A stretch of 55,348 nucleotides of DNA from assembly GCA_002390045.1 (NCBI GenBank), contig DGSB01000036.1:1-55348 (forward strand), written 5' to 3'. This DNA is from Fibrobacter sp. UBA4373 (GTDB lineage Bacteria; Fibrobacterota; Fibrobacteria; Fibrobacterales; Fibrobacteraceae). Shown here in pieces: positions 42,797 through 50,664 of the stretch. The notes below the pieces were generated by a model. The model did no database searches, had not been told where the DNA came from, and worked only from the letters and a program-made list of their open reading frames with translations. The position numbers and the translations under genes are program-made. Position 1 is the first letter of the stretch. Every line of letters starts with the position of its first letter.

Positions 42797-42826
42797 AAAA
42801 AGACCTAGGGCAATGCCTAGGTCTTT
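42791..42826 (-). terminator. Rho-independent terminator of secDF
   Basis: Perfect 11-bp stem AAAGACCTAGG / CCTAGGTCTTT (42799-42809 and 42816-42826), 6-nt loop, and T-rich tail on the minus strand. Confidence 0.92.
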
Positions 42827-42847
42827 CGTTCGATTTGTTCGAAAAAA

Positions 42848-45454
42848 TTACACGACGTGACGAACGTGACGGTTGAACCAGGAGACGAACGGAGAGCAGA
42901 TGAACATGGACGAATACGTACCAATGAGCACGCCGAAAGTCATCACCAAGCCGAAGTCACGAATCGAAGAGCCACCCATCACAGCGAGGATCACGCACAC
43001 AAAGAGAGTCGTGAGAGATGTGATGATGGTACGGCTGACGCACTGGGAAATCGATTCGTCAATCGTATTATCGAAGTCCGCAGTACCCTTGATGCGAACA
43101 TTTTCACGAATACGGTCGAAGTTCACGATGGTATCGTTCACCGAGTAACCGATCATCGTCAGGAGGGCTGCCACGAGAGCGCCATCCACCGAGAGGCCCA
43201 AGAGAGAAATGAAACCGATCGTAATCACCGTATCGTGGACAAGGCCAATCACAGCGCCAAGACCGAAACCAAGGCCGAGCTTGCCAAAGCGGAACCACAC
43301 ATAGAGAAGAATCGCAACCCAGGCAAAGAACACGGAAAGGAGTGCGTTAAAGCGGAGTTCGTCACCGATCGTTGCACCGACTTCATCCTGAGAAAGGATG
43401 GTCACGCGTTCATCGGAATCGATTGCCTTAATCACAGCAGCGCCCTGTTCGCTCTTCACGGAAACTTCGTAAGCATTAGCCAGAGAAGTTCCGCCAACGG
43501 CACGGACCGTACCGTCTGTCACATTGAACTTGGCGAGAACATCATTCAAGTCCTTGATGTGATCCTGCGTATCGTTGTACTGAACGCGGAACACAGTACC
43601 ACCGGTGAAGTCGATGCTGAAGTTAAAGCCCTTCGTGACAGCGAGAACCACAGAAGCGACAATCAAGATGATGGAAACAAGACGGAACTTGCCTGCATTC
43701 TTCATCACAGGTAACTTGGCTTCGTTCAAAGCACGGACGCCGGAACCGATCGAAATCGTGTTGGAATCCTGATTTGCAAGCTTGATATCAAAGATAGCGT
43801 GCGTAACGGTAAGAGCCGTAAACATGGAAGCAGCGATACCGATCATCAAAGTAAGACCGAAACCCTTCACCGATCCAGTACCGATCTTGTAAAGGATGAG
43901 AGCCGTCAAGAACGTCGTCAAGTTGGAGTCGAAAATCGCGCTGAAGGCACGTTCATAACCCTTCGAGATGGCGGCACGAGCCTTATTGCCAGAACGGAGT
44001 TCTTCACGGACACGTTCGAAAATAATCACGTTGGCGTCGATCGACATACCGATCGTCAAGACCATACCAGCAATACCCGGAAGAGTCAGCGTAGCGTGGA
44101 AAGCCGAAAGAACTGCAGCCGTGATCAGAGCGTTGCAGATAAGACCGGCACTTGCGACGAGACCACCGAAGCGGTAGTACATAATCATGAAAACGACGGT
44201 AATCAAGATACCGATCAAGGCAGAACCGAAACCAGACTTGATGTTGTCTTCACCAAGAGTTGCACCGATCGTGCGACTTTCAATGATGTTCATCGGAGCC
44301 TTGAGTGCGCCAGAACGGAGAACGACAGCGAGACGGTTGGCTTCAGCCATGTCGTCGAGGCCCGTGATCTGAGCTTCACCATTCGGAATACGATCGCGAA
44401 TCACCGGAGCGCTGATTACCTGATCGTCGAGAACGATGGCCATCTGCTTGCCGATGTTTGCAGCCGTCACAGCACCGAAGCGCTTCGGACCAATGCCAGC
44501 GAACTTGAGGCTCACCGCCACTTCGCCAGAATTCGTTCCGTCGCTCACGCGGTACGGACGAGCGTCAGAAACATATTCGCCGCTCATTTCAGCACGGCGC
44601 TTCAAGAGATAAAGACGTTTTGCCTTCACGACGCCATTCGGAGTTTCAAAGCCCGAACCCCAAGCGAAAACGACATCATGCGGAACGAGGCTCTGGACAG
44701 TGCGATCGTTCAAGATGCGCTTGACCGCTTCGATCTGATCCTGAGCGACAAAGCCTCCGTTGCCGAAAGACATGTAGAGAGCAGAAAGGGCCGTACCCTG
44801 GGTTGTGGTCGGAGCCGTTTCTTCTGCCTTTGCAGAATCTGTCTTGGGAACCGAGTCAGACTTTACCGCGTTACCGGCGAAGAGTTCTGCGTCGGAAAGC
44901 GTGTCAGCCTTGGCTGCAGCAGCCTTTGCCGTATCGACGACTGCGCTGTCTGCCTTGGTAGAATCTTCGATTGCGCCACGGCCCAGGAGATAGTTGTCGA
45001 TCATCGAAATGACCTGACCAAACTTTTCCTGTTCGGCGAGAATCTTGAATTCGAGTTTAGCCGTAGAACCGACGAGGGACTTTGCCGTGGAGTCATCCAC
45101 GCCCGCCAGTTCGACATTGATTCGATCGTTGCCAGACGGGGAAATCTGCGGTTCGGAAAGACCGAACTGGTCAACACGGTTACGGACGATTTCAAGCGAC
45201 TGAGCCTGGATGTCCTTGATGTCTTCGTCCTTAAGACCCTTGCCATCGATCTGGAGCGTGATGCTCGTACCGCCAGCGAGGTCGAGGCCGAAGTTCATCG
45301 CCTTGCCGGCCACCTTCGGGTTTTGCTTGATGTATTCCTTCTTCGCATCACCCGATTTAGAGTGAACTCGAATGGACGGGATAATCGACCATGCGGCAAG
45401 AAGGATGACTACGAGAATAATAAACTCGCGCATTCCAAATAATTTTTTCTTCAT
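42848..45454 (-). CDS. secDF: Fused protein-export membrane protein SecDF
   Basis: 868 residues combining SecD and SecF, which use the proton gradient to help Sec translocation. The SecD part starts MKKKLFGMREF with GLDLAGGTSITLQI, IGPKRFGAVTAANIGKQMAIVLDD and GMSIDANVIIFERVREE. The SecF part starts near residue 600: FNFSIDFTGGTVFRVQY and MIGYSVNDTIVNFDRIREN. A low-complexity Ala/Ser/Asp/Lys stretch (about 160-225) interrupts the SecD periplasmic region. AAGGA precedes the ATG. The gene is flanked by its own terminator and promoter box. Confidence 0.95.
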   Translation of the reverse strand: MKKKLFGMREFIILVVILLAAWSIIPSIRVHSKSGDAKKEYIKQNPKVAGKAMNFGLDLAGGTSITLQIDGKGLKDEDIKDIQAQSLEIVRNRVDQFGLSEPQISPSGNDRINVELAGVDDSTAKSLVGSTAKLEFKILAEQEKFGQVISMIDNYLLGRGAIEDSTKADSAVVDTAKAAAAKADTLSDAELFAGNAVKSDSVPKTDSAKAEETAPTTTQGTALSALYMSFGNGGFVAQDQIEAVKRILNDRTVQSLVPHDVVFAWGSGFETPNGVVKAKRLYLLKRRAEMSGEYVSDARPYRVSDGTNSGEVAVSLKFAGIGPKRFGAVTAANIGKQMAIVLDDQVISAPVIRDRIPNGEAQITGLDDMAEANRLAVVLRSGALKAPMNIIESRTIGATLGEDNIKSGFGSALIGILITVVFMIMYYRFGGLVASAGLICNALITAAVLSAFHATLTLPGIAGMVLTIGMSIDANVIIFERVREELRSGNKARAAISKGYERAFSAIFDSNLTTFLTALILYKIGTGSVKGFGLTLMIGIAASMFTALTVTHAIFDIKLANQDSNTISIGSGVRALNEAKLPVMKNAGKFRLVSIILIVASVVLAVTKGFNFSIDFTGGTVFRVQYNDTQDHIKDLNDVLAKFNVTDGTVRAVGGTSLANAYEVSVKSEQGAAVIKAIDSDERVTILSQDEVGATIGDELRFNALLSVFFAWVAILLYVWFRFGKLGLGFGLGAVIGLVHDTVITIGFISLLGLSVDGALVAALLTMIGYSVNDTIVNFDRIRENVRIKGTADFDNTIDESISQCVSRTIITSLTTLFVCVILAVMGGSSIRDFGLVMTFGVLIGTYSSMFICSPFVSWFNRHVRHVV

Positions 45455-45497
45455 CTGATCATTTTCCTTAAAGGCGTAAGAAACCTAAAGTTGCGCT

Positions 45498-45505
45498 CAA
45501 ATTTA
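45498..45505 (-). promoter_or_regulatory. Candidate -7 box of secDF
   Basis: TAAATTTG, an exact TAnnTTTG match, overlapping the stop codon of the upstream amylase gene. Leader of about 40 nt with AAGG before the secDF ATG. Confidence 0.4.
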
Positions 45506-46942
45506 GTAAGTGACAGTTCGTTTGGTGAGAACGACGCCGCCTTTTGCCACGAAATAGCCCGCAACTCCGTCGATCGGGGTACGTCCTCGTTCGTAAACAA
45601 TCTCCGTCCGGGCCGAAATTCCGGGAAGCGGTACGGCACCCGGGTATCCCAGGCGAAGTTCCACCAGAGAATTTCCCTTGCGGCGGCAAAGGAGAATGCC
45701 CTGCCCCTCCGGACGTATCGTGAGTTTTCCATCACTCATCGCCGGTTCCCGCTTGCGGAACGCAAGGATCGCCTTCACCATGCGGAAAGTTTCCGAATCT
45801 TCCGCATCGGGCATATCCTGCCACGGAAAGCACCGACGGTTATCGGGGTCCTTGCCCCCTTCCATTCCGATTTCGTCTCCATAATATATAGAGAGAGCTC
45901 CCGGCAAGCACAAAAGAAGTGCCCACGCGAGCAGTGAACGTTCCGGAGTCTTTCCCGAGAGCGTGCGCATCCGGGCCGTATCGTGACTGCCGAACAGGTT
46001 CATCTGCACCCCGAACAGTTTCCGTGCGAACAGGCCCTGAAAATCCCGACAGAATGCGAACAGATCCTTTTCCGCTCCTGCAGAAGTCGTATCCCCGGTC
46101 GAAACCGCATCCTTAGAACGCATTCCTTCCGGGAACAAGAATTCCAAGGCGAGCTTTCGCACAGGGTAATTCATCACACCGTCAAACTGGTCGCCCTGCA
46201 GCCAGCGGGAAGGGTCTTCCCAAATTTCGCCCACGATGTAAGCTTCCGGATTGATCCTTTTAACGCGACGGCGAAATTCCTGCCAGAAGCTATCGTCGTT
46301 GATTTCATTTGGAACGTCCAGGCGCCAGCCGTCAATGCCGCGTTTTGTCCAGTATTCGGCCACATGCAGCAGGTATTCGCGGACTTCAAGATTGTCCGTA
46401 TTGAACTTGGGCAGCGGAGCCATTCCCCACCAGCAATCATAATTCGGCTTCCCGGAATAAGCTTTAACCGGGAACGAATGGATATGGAACCAGTTCCTGT
46501 AGGGAGACGCTTCCCCTTCTTCCATCACGCTCAAGAAAGGAAAGAATCCGCGGGAACAATGATTGAACACGCCATCCAAAATGATGCGCATTCCCCGTTC
46601 GTGCGCTTCGGACACCAGTTCGTCAAAATCTTCCAAGGTTCCAAGCACAGGGTCGATCTGCAAATAATCGACCGTATGATACCGGTGGTTCGCCGCGCTT
46701 TTAAAAATCGGGCAAAGATACAGGGCGTTTGCCCCGAGCCTTTGAATATAATCAAGCTTTTCGATAATGCCACGCAGGTTGCCCCCGCAAAATCCACTCG
46801 TCGCCGGTTTTGCGCCCCAATTTTCAAAGCTTCCCGGGCATTCATACTTTGCACTCCGTGCAAAACGATCCGGAAAAATCTGGTAAAAAACCGCGGACTT
46901 GACCCATTCCGGGCACTCGTTCAAAGGAAAAATTTCTGCCAT
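45503..46942 (-). CDS. GH13 alpha-amylase family enzyme, neopullulanase/cyclomaltodextrinase-like
   Basis: 479 residues from the ATG at 46942 (MAEIFPLNE); there is no signal peptide, so it is cytoplasmic. It is a GH13 TIM barrel: FYQIFPDRFARS near the start, NALYLCPIF.S.ANHRYHTVDY, DGVFNHCSRGF, catalytic nucleophile Asp in GWRLDVPNE, acid/base Glu in VGEIWED, and the third Asp in GSHDTAR. FYQIFPDRF and the VPNE motif are typical of GH13_20 cyclomaltodextrinase/neopullulanase, here without the N-terminal domain. It presumably cuts maltodextrins or glycogen products together with MalQ, which lies just upstream. Confidence 0.88.
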   Translation of the reverse strand: MAEIFPLNECPEWVKSAVFYQIFPDRFARSAKYECPGSFENWGAKPATSGFCGGNLRGIIEKLDYIQRLGANALYLCPIFKSAANHRYHTVDYLQIDPVLGTLEDFDELVSEAHERGMRIILDGVFNHCSRGFFPFLSVMEEGEASPYRNWFHIHSFPVKAYSGKPNYDCWWGMAPLPKFNTDNLEVREYLLHVAEYWTKRGIDGWRLDVPNEINDDSFWQEFRRRVKRINPEAYIVGEIWEDPSRWLQGDQFDGVMNYPVRKLALEFLFPEGMRSKDAVSTGDTTSAGAEKDLFAFCRDFQGLFARKLFGVQMNLFGSHDTARMRTLSGKTPERSLLAWALLLCLPGALSIYYGDEIGMEGGKDPDNRRCFPWQDMPDAEDSETFRMVKAILAFRKREPAMSDGKLTIRPEGQGILLCRRKGNSLVELRLGYPGAVPLPGISARTEIVYERGRTPIDGVAGYFVAKGGVVLTKRTVTY

Positions 46943-47011
46943 AATGCTCAATTCTAGATTTTTTACTTTCCAAACATCCGTTTGGTAGTGAAAAACAAGT
47001 TGTCCATAAAA

Positions 47012-47037
47012 AAAAAGACCCCGAACGGAGTCTTTTT
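47012..47037 (-). terminator. Rho-independent terminator of malQ
   Basis: AAAAGACCCC / GGAGTCTTTT stem with one mismatch and a short loop. On the minus strand a run of about ten T follows. Confidence 0.8.
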
Positions 47038-47054
47038 AAGATGACAGGAAAGCG

Positions 47055-49025
47055 TTACCGGAGAGAGCGACGGGCGCGTTCATCCGAAAGCTTCGCGATT
47101 TTCGCCGACAGGGCTGTATTCGCCTCCAGTTCTTCGAGCGAGCAAGGAAGCTTGTAAGCCCAGTTGTGAGGGCCGACCGTTCCCGGCGTATTCACGCGTT
47201 CTTCGCCCGGATCCTTCGGTGTCCATGCAGAGCTTAACGCCAGATAATCTTGAATCGACGGAATTACAAAAAGACTATTCGCATTAAAGATGTTGCGGAT
47301 AACCACTTCGACTTGATCCGGAGACAATGTCTGCGGAGCGTCACTTTGCATATGCAAATGATTTTTCCAGAAGAAATTTCTGTCAAAGCCATCTTCTTGC
47401 CAAAGTCCTAAGATCGTCGAAGAATCGTGTACGCTTGTCGTCGCGACCGAAAGGCGCGGATATTCCGAAACTTCGTAATACGGCTGTCCCGGAGCGTCCC
47501 AATTACGGGCCCAGCGTTCCACACGGAGCGAATTGATATTGAGCTCGGAAAGCACTCTCGGCACGCAATGCGGCACAGCGCCCAAGTCTTCGGCACAGAC
47601 AACCATGTCGGTACCCTTGGCAAGAACCGTTAAAAGTTTTTTGCCATTTTCATACCAAAGGCCATCTTGGGCCGCTTCATTTTCATGCAAAATATCGCTG
47701 ATTTTCTTCTGCTCATTCGGCGGAAGAGTTCCCAAGACCTGCGTGTTGTACCAGTACCAATACGGATAATATTCTCCGTCCGGCGTACCCGGCACAAAAA
47801 TACGGTTCCAGAGAACTTTAAGAAGTCCGTTCTTCACCCACTGCTCTTCGGCAGTGTCTAAGACTGCGCTTTCGCAGTTGAATTCCGGCTTTAAAATATA
47901 GCGGTCTTTTGTACCCGGAAGAAGTTCAAAATACTTGGAAACGCAGGCTTCCGTTGCGTCGCCAAGGAATGCCCGAAGCTGATCCTTCGACATGTTCGGG
48001 TTCTTTAAATATTCCACCGTTTCCTTCATGAATCCAGCAGACGTCAACGTCGAAAGCGAAATTGGAATGGCCGGAGAGAAGTGTCCAAGAATGCCTGTCC
48101 GCTGGTTCTGCGGAATCGCCCAAATGCGGAAGAAGCCGAGAACGTGATCGATACGATATGCGTGGTAGAACTTGCTCGCCTGAGCCAAACGTTCGCGCCA
48201 CCATTTAAAATCTTCCTGTTCCAGAACATCCCAGCGATATGTGGGGAATCCCCAGTTCTGCCCGCTGTAGCTGTACATGTCAGGAGGCGCACCCGCGCGA
48301 TCGTCCAGCGAAAAGTACTTGCGGTTGCACCAGACATCGGCGCTATCTTCATTGATCAGAATCGGGATGTCGCCTTTGATGCGGACGCCCATTTCTGTTA
48401 ATTTATTCGAAGCCACCTTGAACTGGGCTTCGGCTTCAAATTGCATCCAGCACTGGAAAAGCGTATCTTTGCGGGATCTACGGGCAAGCGCCGCAATGCG
48501 CAAATCGGTCGGGTCCTGATCTTCGCTCCAGCTGCGCCAGCTCGCTTCGCCGTTTTTCTCCTTGAGCATGGCGTACACGGCATAAGGCTTTACCCACGGA
48601 TTCACTTCGATCCATTTGGAAAGCGCCAAGTTACGGTTCAATTGCGTATAATTCGCATCGAAAATTTTGCGAAGGATTTCTCGTTTTTCACGTGCGATGT
48701 CTGAATAATGGACCTTCGAATCGCCCGCATACTTCTTTTGCAAAGCTTCAATGTCAGAAGCAAAAGCGTCCGCGCCGCGAATGCTCTGCAAACGGATAAA
48801 AGCGGGATTCAACGCGAAAGCGCTACGAGCGCTGTACGGAGAAGATTCATAACCCGTATCGTTCACCGGAAGAATTTGGATTACGTTCAACCCGCATTTT
48901 TTGACCCAAGCTCCAAACGGGATTAGGTCCAAAAATTCACCGATTCCAACACTATCTTTAGAATGGAGGGAAAAAACAGGAACGGCTACGCCGCTTTGAA
49001 AACAAGAAATATCACCAAATCGCAT
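47055..49025 (-). CDS. malQ: 4-alpha-glucanotransferase (amylomaltase), GH77
   Basis: 656 residues. Cytoplasmic glucan disproportionation enzyme. Catalytic Asp is in YRIDHVLGFFRIWAIP, Glu in VCAEDLGAVP and the transition-state Asp in TSVHDSSTI. SSPYSARSAFALNP and PILINEDSADVW are GH77 hallmarks. Slightly long for the short bacterial form but lacking an added starch-binding domain. Its ATG is 4 nt after a TATCTTTG box, so it probably has a leaderless mRNA. Works on glycogen or maltodextrin alongside the GH13 enzyme. Confidence 0.95.
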   Translation of the reverse strand: MRFGDISCFQSGVAVPVFSLHSKDSVGIGEFLDLIPFGAWVKKCGLNVIQILPVNDTGYESSPYSARSAFALNPAFIRLQSIRGADAFASDIEALQKKYAGDSKVHYSDIAREKREILRKIFDANYTQLNRNLALSKWIEVNPWVKPYAVYAMLKEKNGEASWRSWSEDQDPTDLRIAALARRSRKDTLFQCWMQFEAEAQFKVASNKLTEMGVRIKGDIPILINEDSADVWCNRKYFSLDDRAGAPPDMYSYSGQNWGFPTYRWDVLEQEDFKWWRERLAQASKFYHAYRIDHVLGFFRIWAIPQNQRTGILGHFSPAIPISLSTLTSAGFMKETVEYLKNPNMSKDQLRAFLGDATEACVSKYFELLPGTKDRYILKPEFNCESAVLDTAEEQWVKNGLLKVLWNRIFVPGTPDGEYYPYWYWYNTQVLGTLPPNEQKKISDILHENEAAQDGLWYENGKKLLTVLAKGTDMVVCAEDLGAVPHCVPRVLSELNINSLRVERWARNWDAPGQPYYEVSEYPRLSVATTSVHDSSTILGLWQEDGFDRNFFWKNHLHMQSDAPQTLSPDQVEVVIRNIFNANSLFVIPSIQDYLALSSAWTPKDPGEERVNTPGTVGPHNWAYKLPCSLEELEANTALSAKIAKLSDERARRSLR

Positions 49026-49029
49026 AATT

Positions 49030-49037
49030 CAAAGATA
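49030..49037 (-). promoter_or_regulatory. Candidate -7 box of malQ (leaderless type)
   Basis: TATCTTTG, an exact TAnnTTTG match, then AATT, then ATG. There is no room for a ribosome binding site. Confidence 0.45.
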
Positions 49038-49082
49038 TATTCATATTTCTGCAAAAAATGCGGATTTATGCGAAAAAAGCAC

Positions 49083-49110
49083 AAAAAAGGCTCCTCGCCC
49101 ACGAGGAACC
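49083..49110 (-). terminator. Rho-independent terminator of the AT-hook gene
   Basis: Stem GGCTCCTCG / CGAGGAACC (49089-49097 and 49102-49110, one mismatch) with a 4-nt loop and T6 on the minus strand. Confidence 0.85.
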
Positions 49111-49118
49111 CTTTCAAA

Positions 49119-49820
49119 TTACGGCTGCGAATCGGGCAGCGGATTTTTTCGTGGACGGCCACGCTTACGCTTAACCGGCACCTCCAGAGCGGACGCTCCG
49201 CCTCCCAAAGGAGAATCCGCTTTGAAAAGCGAACCCGGGTCGTTCGAAGCTTTGGCAAGGAGCGCAGCGGCAGCGCGTTTCTTCGCGAGTTCCTTCTGTC
49301 TTTTCGCCTCTTCTTCGGCATGCTTTTTAGCCAAGTCCGATTCGGAAATCAATTGGGTTTTGGTCGCCCCAAATTTACCGCCAAACGAACCCACAAGGAC
49401 ACGTCCCGAACTTTGACGCGGCGGAAGCGGAGCCGCACTCGGCTTTGCCGCAGGAATCGTGGGCGCCGGGGCCGCTGCGGCCTTCTTCATTTGACTCGGC
49501 ACAAACAACGTCTTTTTGGGCATCGCAGCACGCGGTGTCGGCTGACTTGCACGGCTTCCGTCGTAATCCGAAATTTTTGGCATCGGACGGGAAAAATGCG
49601 AAAAGGAATCGCGGTTTTTGTACTGCTCCGCAATCTTGCGAATCTTTTCCTGTTCCTTCGCGAGTTTCTTCGCTTCGCGTTCTTTTTTCGAAGGGCGAAA
49701 ACGGTCGCGCTTTTCCGGATCTACTGGGTGAAGAGCCAAAATTTCTTCATCCGAAAGACCGCGTAATTCAGGGGGAACTTCTATAATCGGAAGTTCTTCG
49801 ATCGGTTTTTTGTTCGTCAT
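49119..49820 (-). CDS. Basic low-complexity protein with C-terminal AT-hook
   Basis: 233 residues, no signal peptide. Charged helical segments (KKEREAKKLAKEQEKIRKIAEQ, and AKKHAEEEAKRQKELAKKRAAAA) flank Pro/Ala-rich linkers. The C-terminus VKRKRGRPRKNPLPDSQP is a textbook AT-hook (RGRP core), a motif that binds the minor groove of AT-rich DNA. I recognise no full-length family. It may be a DNA-binding architectural protein. Divergent from the AlkD-like gene with 119 bp between them; own terminator downstream. Confidence 0.65.
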   Translation of the reverse strand: MTNKKPIEELPIIEVPPELRGLSDEEILALHPVDPEKRDRFRPSKKEREAKKLAKEQEKIRKIAEQYKNRDSFSHFSRPMPKISDYDGSRASQPTPRAAMPKKTLFVPSQMKKAAAAPAPTIPAAKPSAAPLPPRQSSGRVLVGSFGGKFGATKTQLISESDLAKKHAEEEAKRQKELAKKRAAAALLAKASNDPGSLFKADSPLGGGASALEVPVKRKRGRPRKNPLPDSQP

Positions 49821-49925
49821 TTTGATTGAAATAGCTTAAAAGCTGATAAAATTCAAAACCCGTATTTTCCATTTAATTTAAAAAAATCGATTTGTCAAGA
49901 CCTAGAAATTCTCGGTATAGAGTTG

Positions 49926-49933
49926 TATTTTTT
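49926..49933 (+). promoter_or_regulatory. Candidate -7 box of the AlkD-like gene (leaderless type)
   Basis: TATTTTTT, then 6 nt, then ATG. The same TATTTTTTA core precedes pta and lysC. Confidence 0.4.
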
Positions 49934-49939
49934 ACACAA

Positions 49940-50602
49940 ATGCTTCGATTTACACAAGAAATTCTTTTGGCCCTCCGGACCAGAGCTAACGAAGAAGAAG
50001 CCCACGCAATGTCCAAGAGCATGCGCGATTCCTTCGACTTCCTCGGCGTAAATGTTATTAAGCGTCGTGAAGCTACTTATCCGATCTTCGACAAGAACCC
50101 GCCAAAAAACGGCGACGAACTTGCGACAAGAGTTTCGGACATGTGGATTCAGCCATACCGCGAAGTGCAGTATGCCGCTTGCGACTACCTGTTCAAGCAC
50201 AAGGCTCTCCTCGGTGGGCAGCATCTTAATTTTTTGAAAATGCTTATCAAGACGCGTCCGTGGAAGGATACGGTCGATACGATTGCCACGAGCATTCTCG
50301 GAGATCTCGCCTGGAGAATCCCGCCTATTCGCCACAAAGTCGCCACCTGGATTCGCGACCCGAACATCTGGGTTCGCCGCAGCGTCATTCTTTTCCAGCT
50401 GCAATACCGCGACCATACGGACTGGGACCTTCTCAAGTCCTGCTGTTTGCACTGCGCCAAGGACGACAACTATTACATTCGCACAGGCATCGGGCGCGCC
50501 CTTTCCGAATACGCCCGCATCAACCCCAATGAAGTGCGCCACTTCGTGATGGATACGGAACTTGCTCCGCAGACGTCCCAAGAAGTGCTCCGCAACATCT
50601 AA
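49940..50602 (+). CDS. AlkD-like DNA alkylation repair protein (HEAT-repeat glycosylase)
   Basis: 220 residues from the ATG at 49940; the longer frame to 49892 includes the promoter box. All-helical HEAT-like repeats of PF08713. PWKDTVDTIATSILGDLAW aligns with the AlkD WD.VD segment (catalytic Asp and the first aromatic clamp) and NIWVRRSVILFQL with the segment holding the conserved Arg. Where AlkD has GW in IGW.LREY, this protein has IGRALSEY, so the second active-site Trp appears to be Arg. AlkD removes bulky alkylated bases without base flipping. Confidence 0.8.
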   Translation: MLRFTQEILLALRTRANEEEAHAMSKSMRDSFDFLGVNVIKRREATYPIFDKNPPKNGDELATRVSDMWIQPYREVQYAACDYLFKHKALLGGQHLNFLKMLIKTRPWKDTVDTIATSILGDLAWRIPPIRHKVATWIRDPNIWVRRSVILFQLQYRDHTDWDLLKSCCLHCAKDDNYYIRTGIGRALSEYARINPNEVRHFVMDTELAPQTSQEVLRNI

Positions 50603-50621
50603 TAGAACTCTCCCGTTTTTA

Positions 50622-50653
50622 AGAAAAGAGTCGCATGAATGCGGCTCTTTTCT
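50622..50653 (+). terminator. Rho-independent terminator of the AlkD-like gene
   Basis: 15-bp stem AGAAAAGAGTCGCAT / ATGCGGCTCTTTTCT (one G-T pair) with a 2-nt apex that will open to a larger loop. The T-rich 3' arm merges with the metH promoter box. Confidence 0.85.
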
Positions 50654-50660
50654 AAATTTA
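50653..50660 (+). promoter_or_regulatory. Candidate -7 box of metH (leaderless type)
   Basis: TAAATTTA, then AACT, then ATG. It starts at the last base of the preceding terminator stem. No B12 or SAM riboswitch fits in the space. Confidence 0.4.
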
Positions 50661-50664
50661 AACT

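Noticed and set aside
43799..45442. 547-codon open frame antisense to secDF
   Set aside because: Composition is rich in H, R, T and E with no domain; it is a shadow of the secDF reading frame.
50603..50664. Possible B12 or SAM riboswitch before metH
   Set aside because: The 62-bp gap is filled by the alkD terminator and the promoter box, with no room for a riboswitch.
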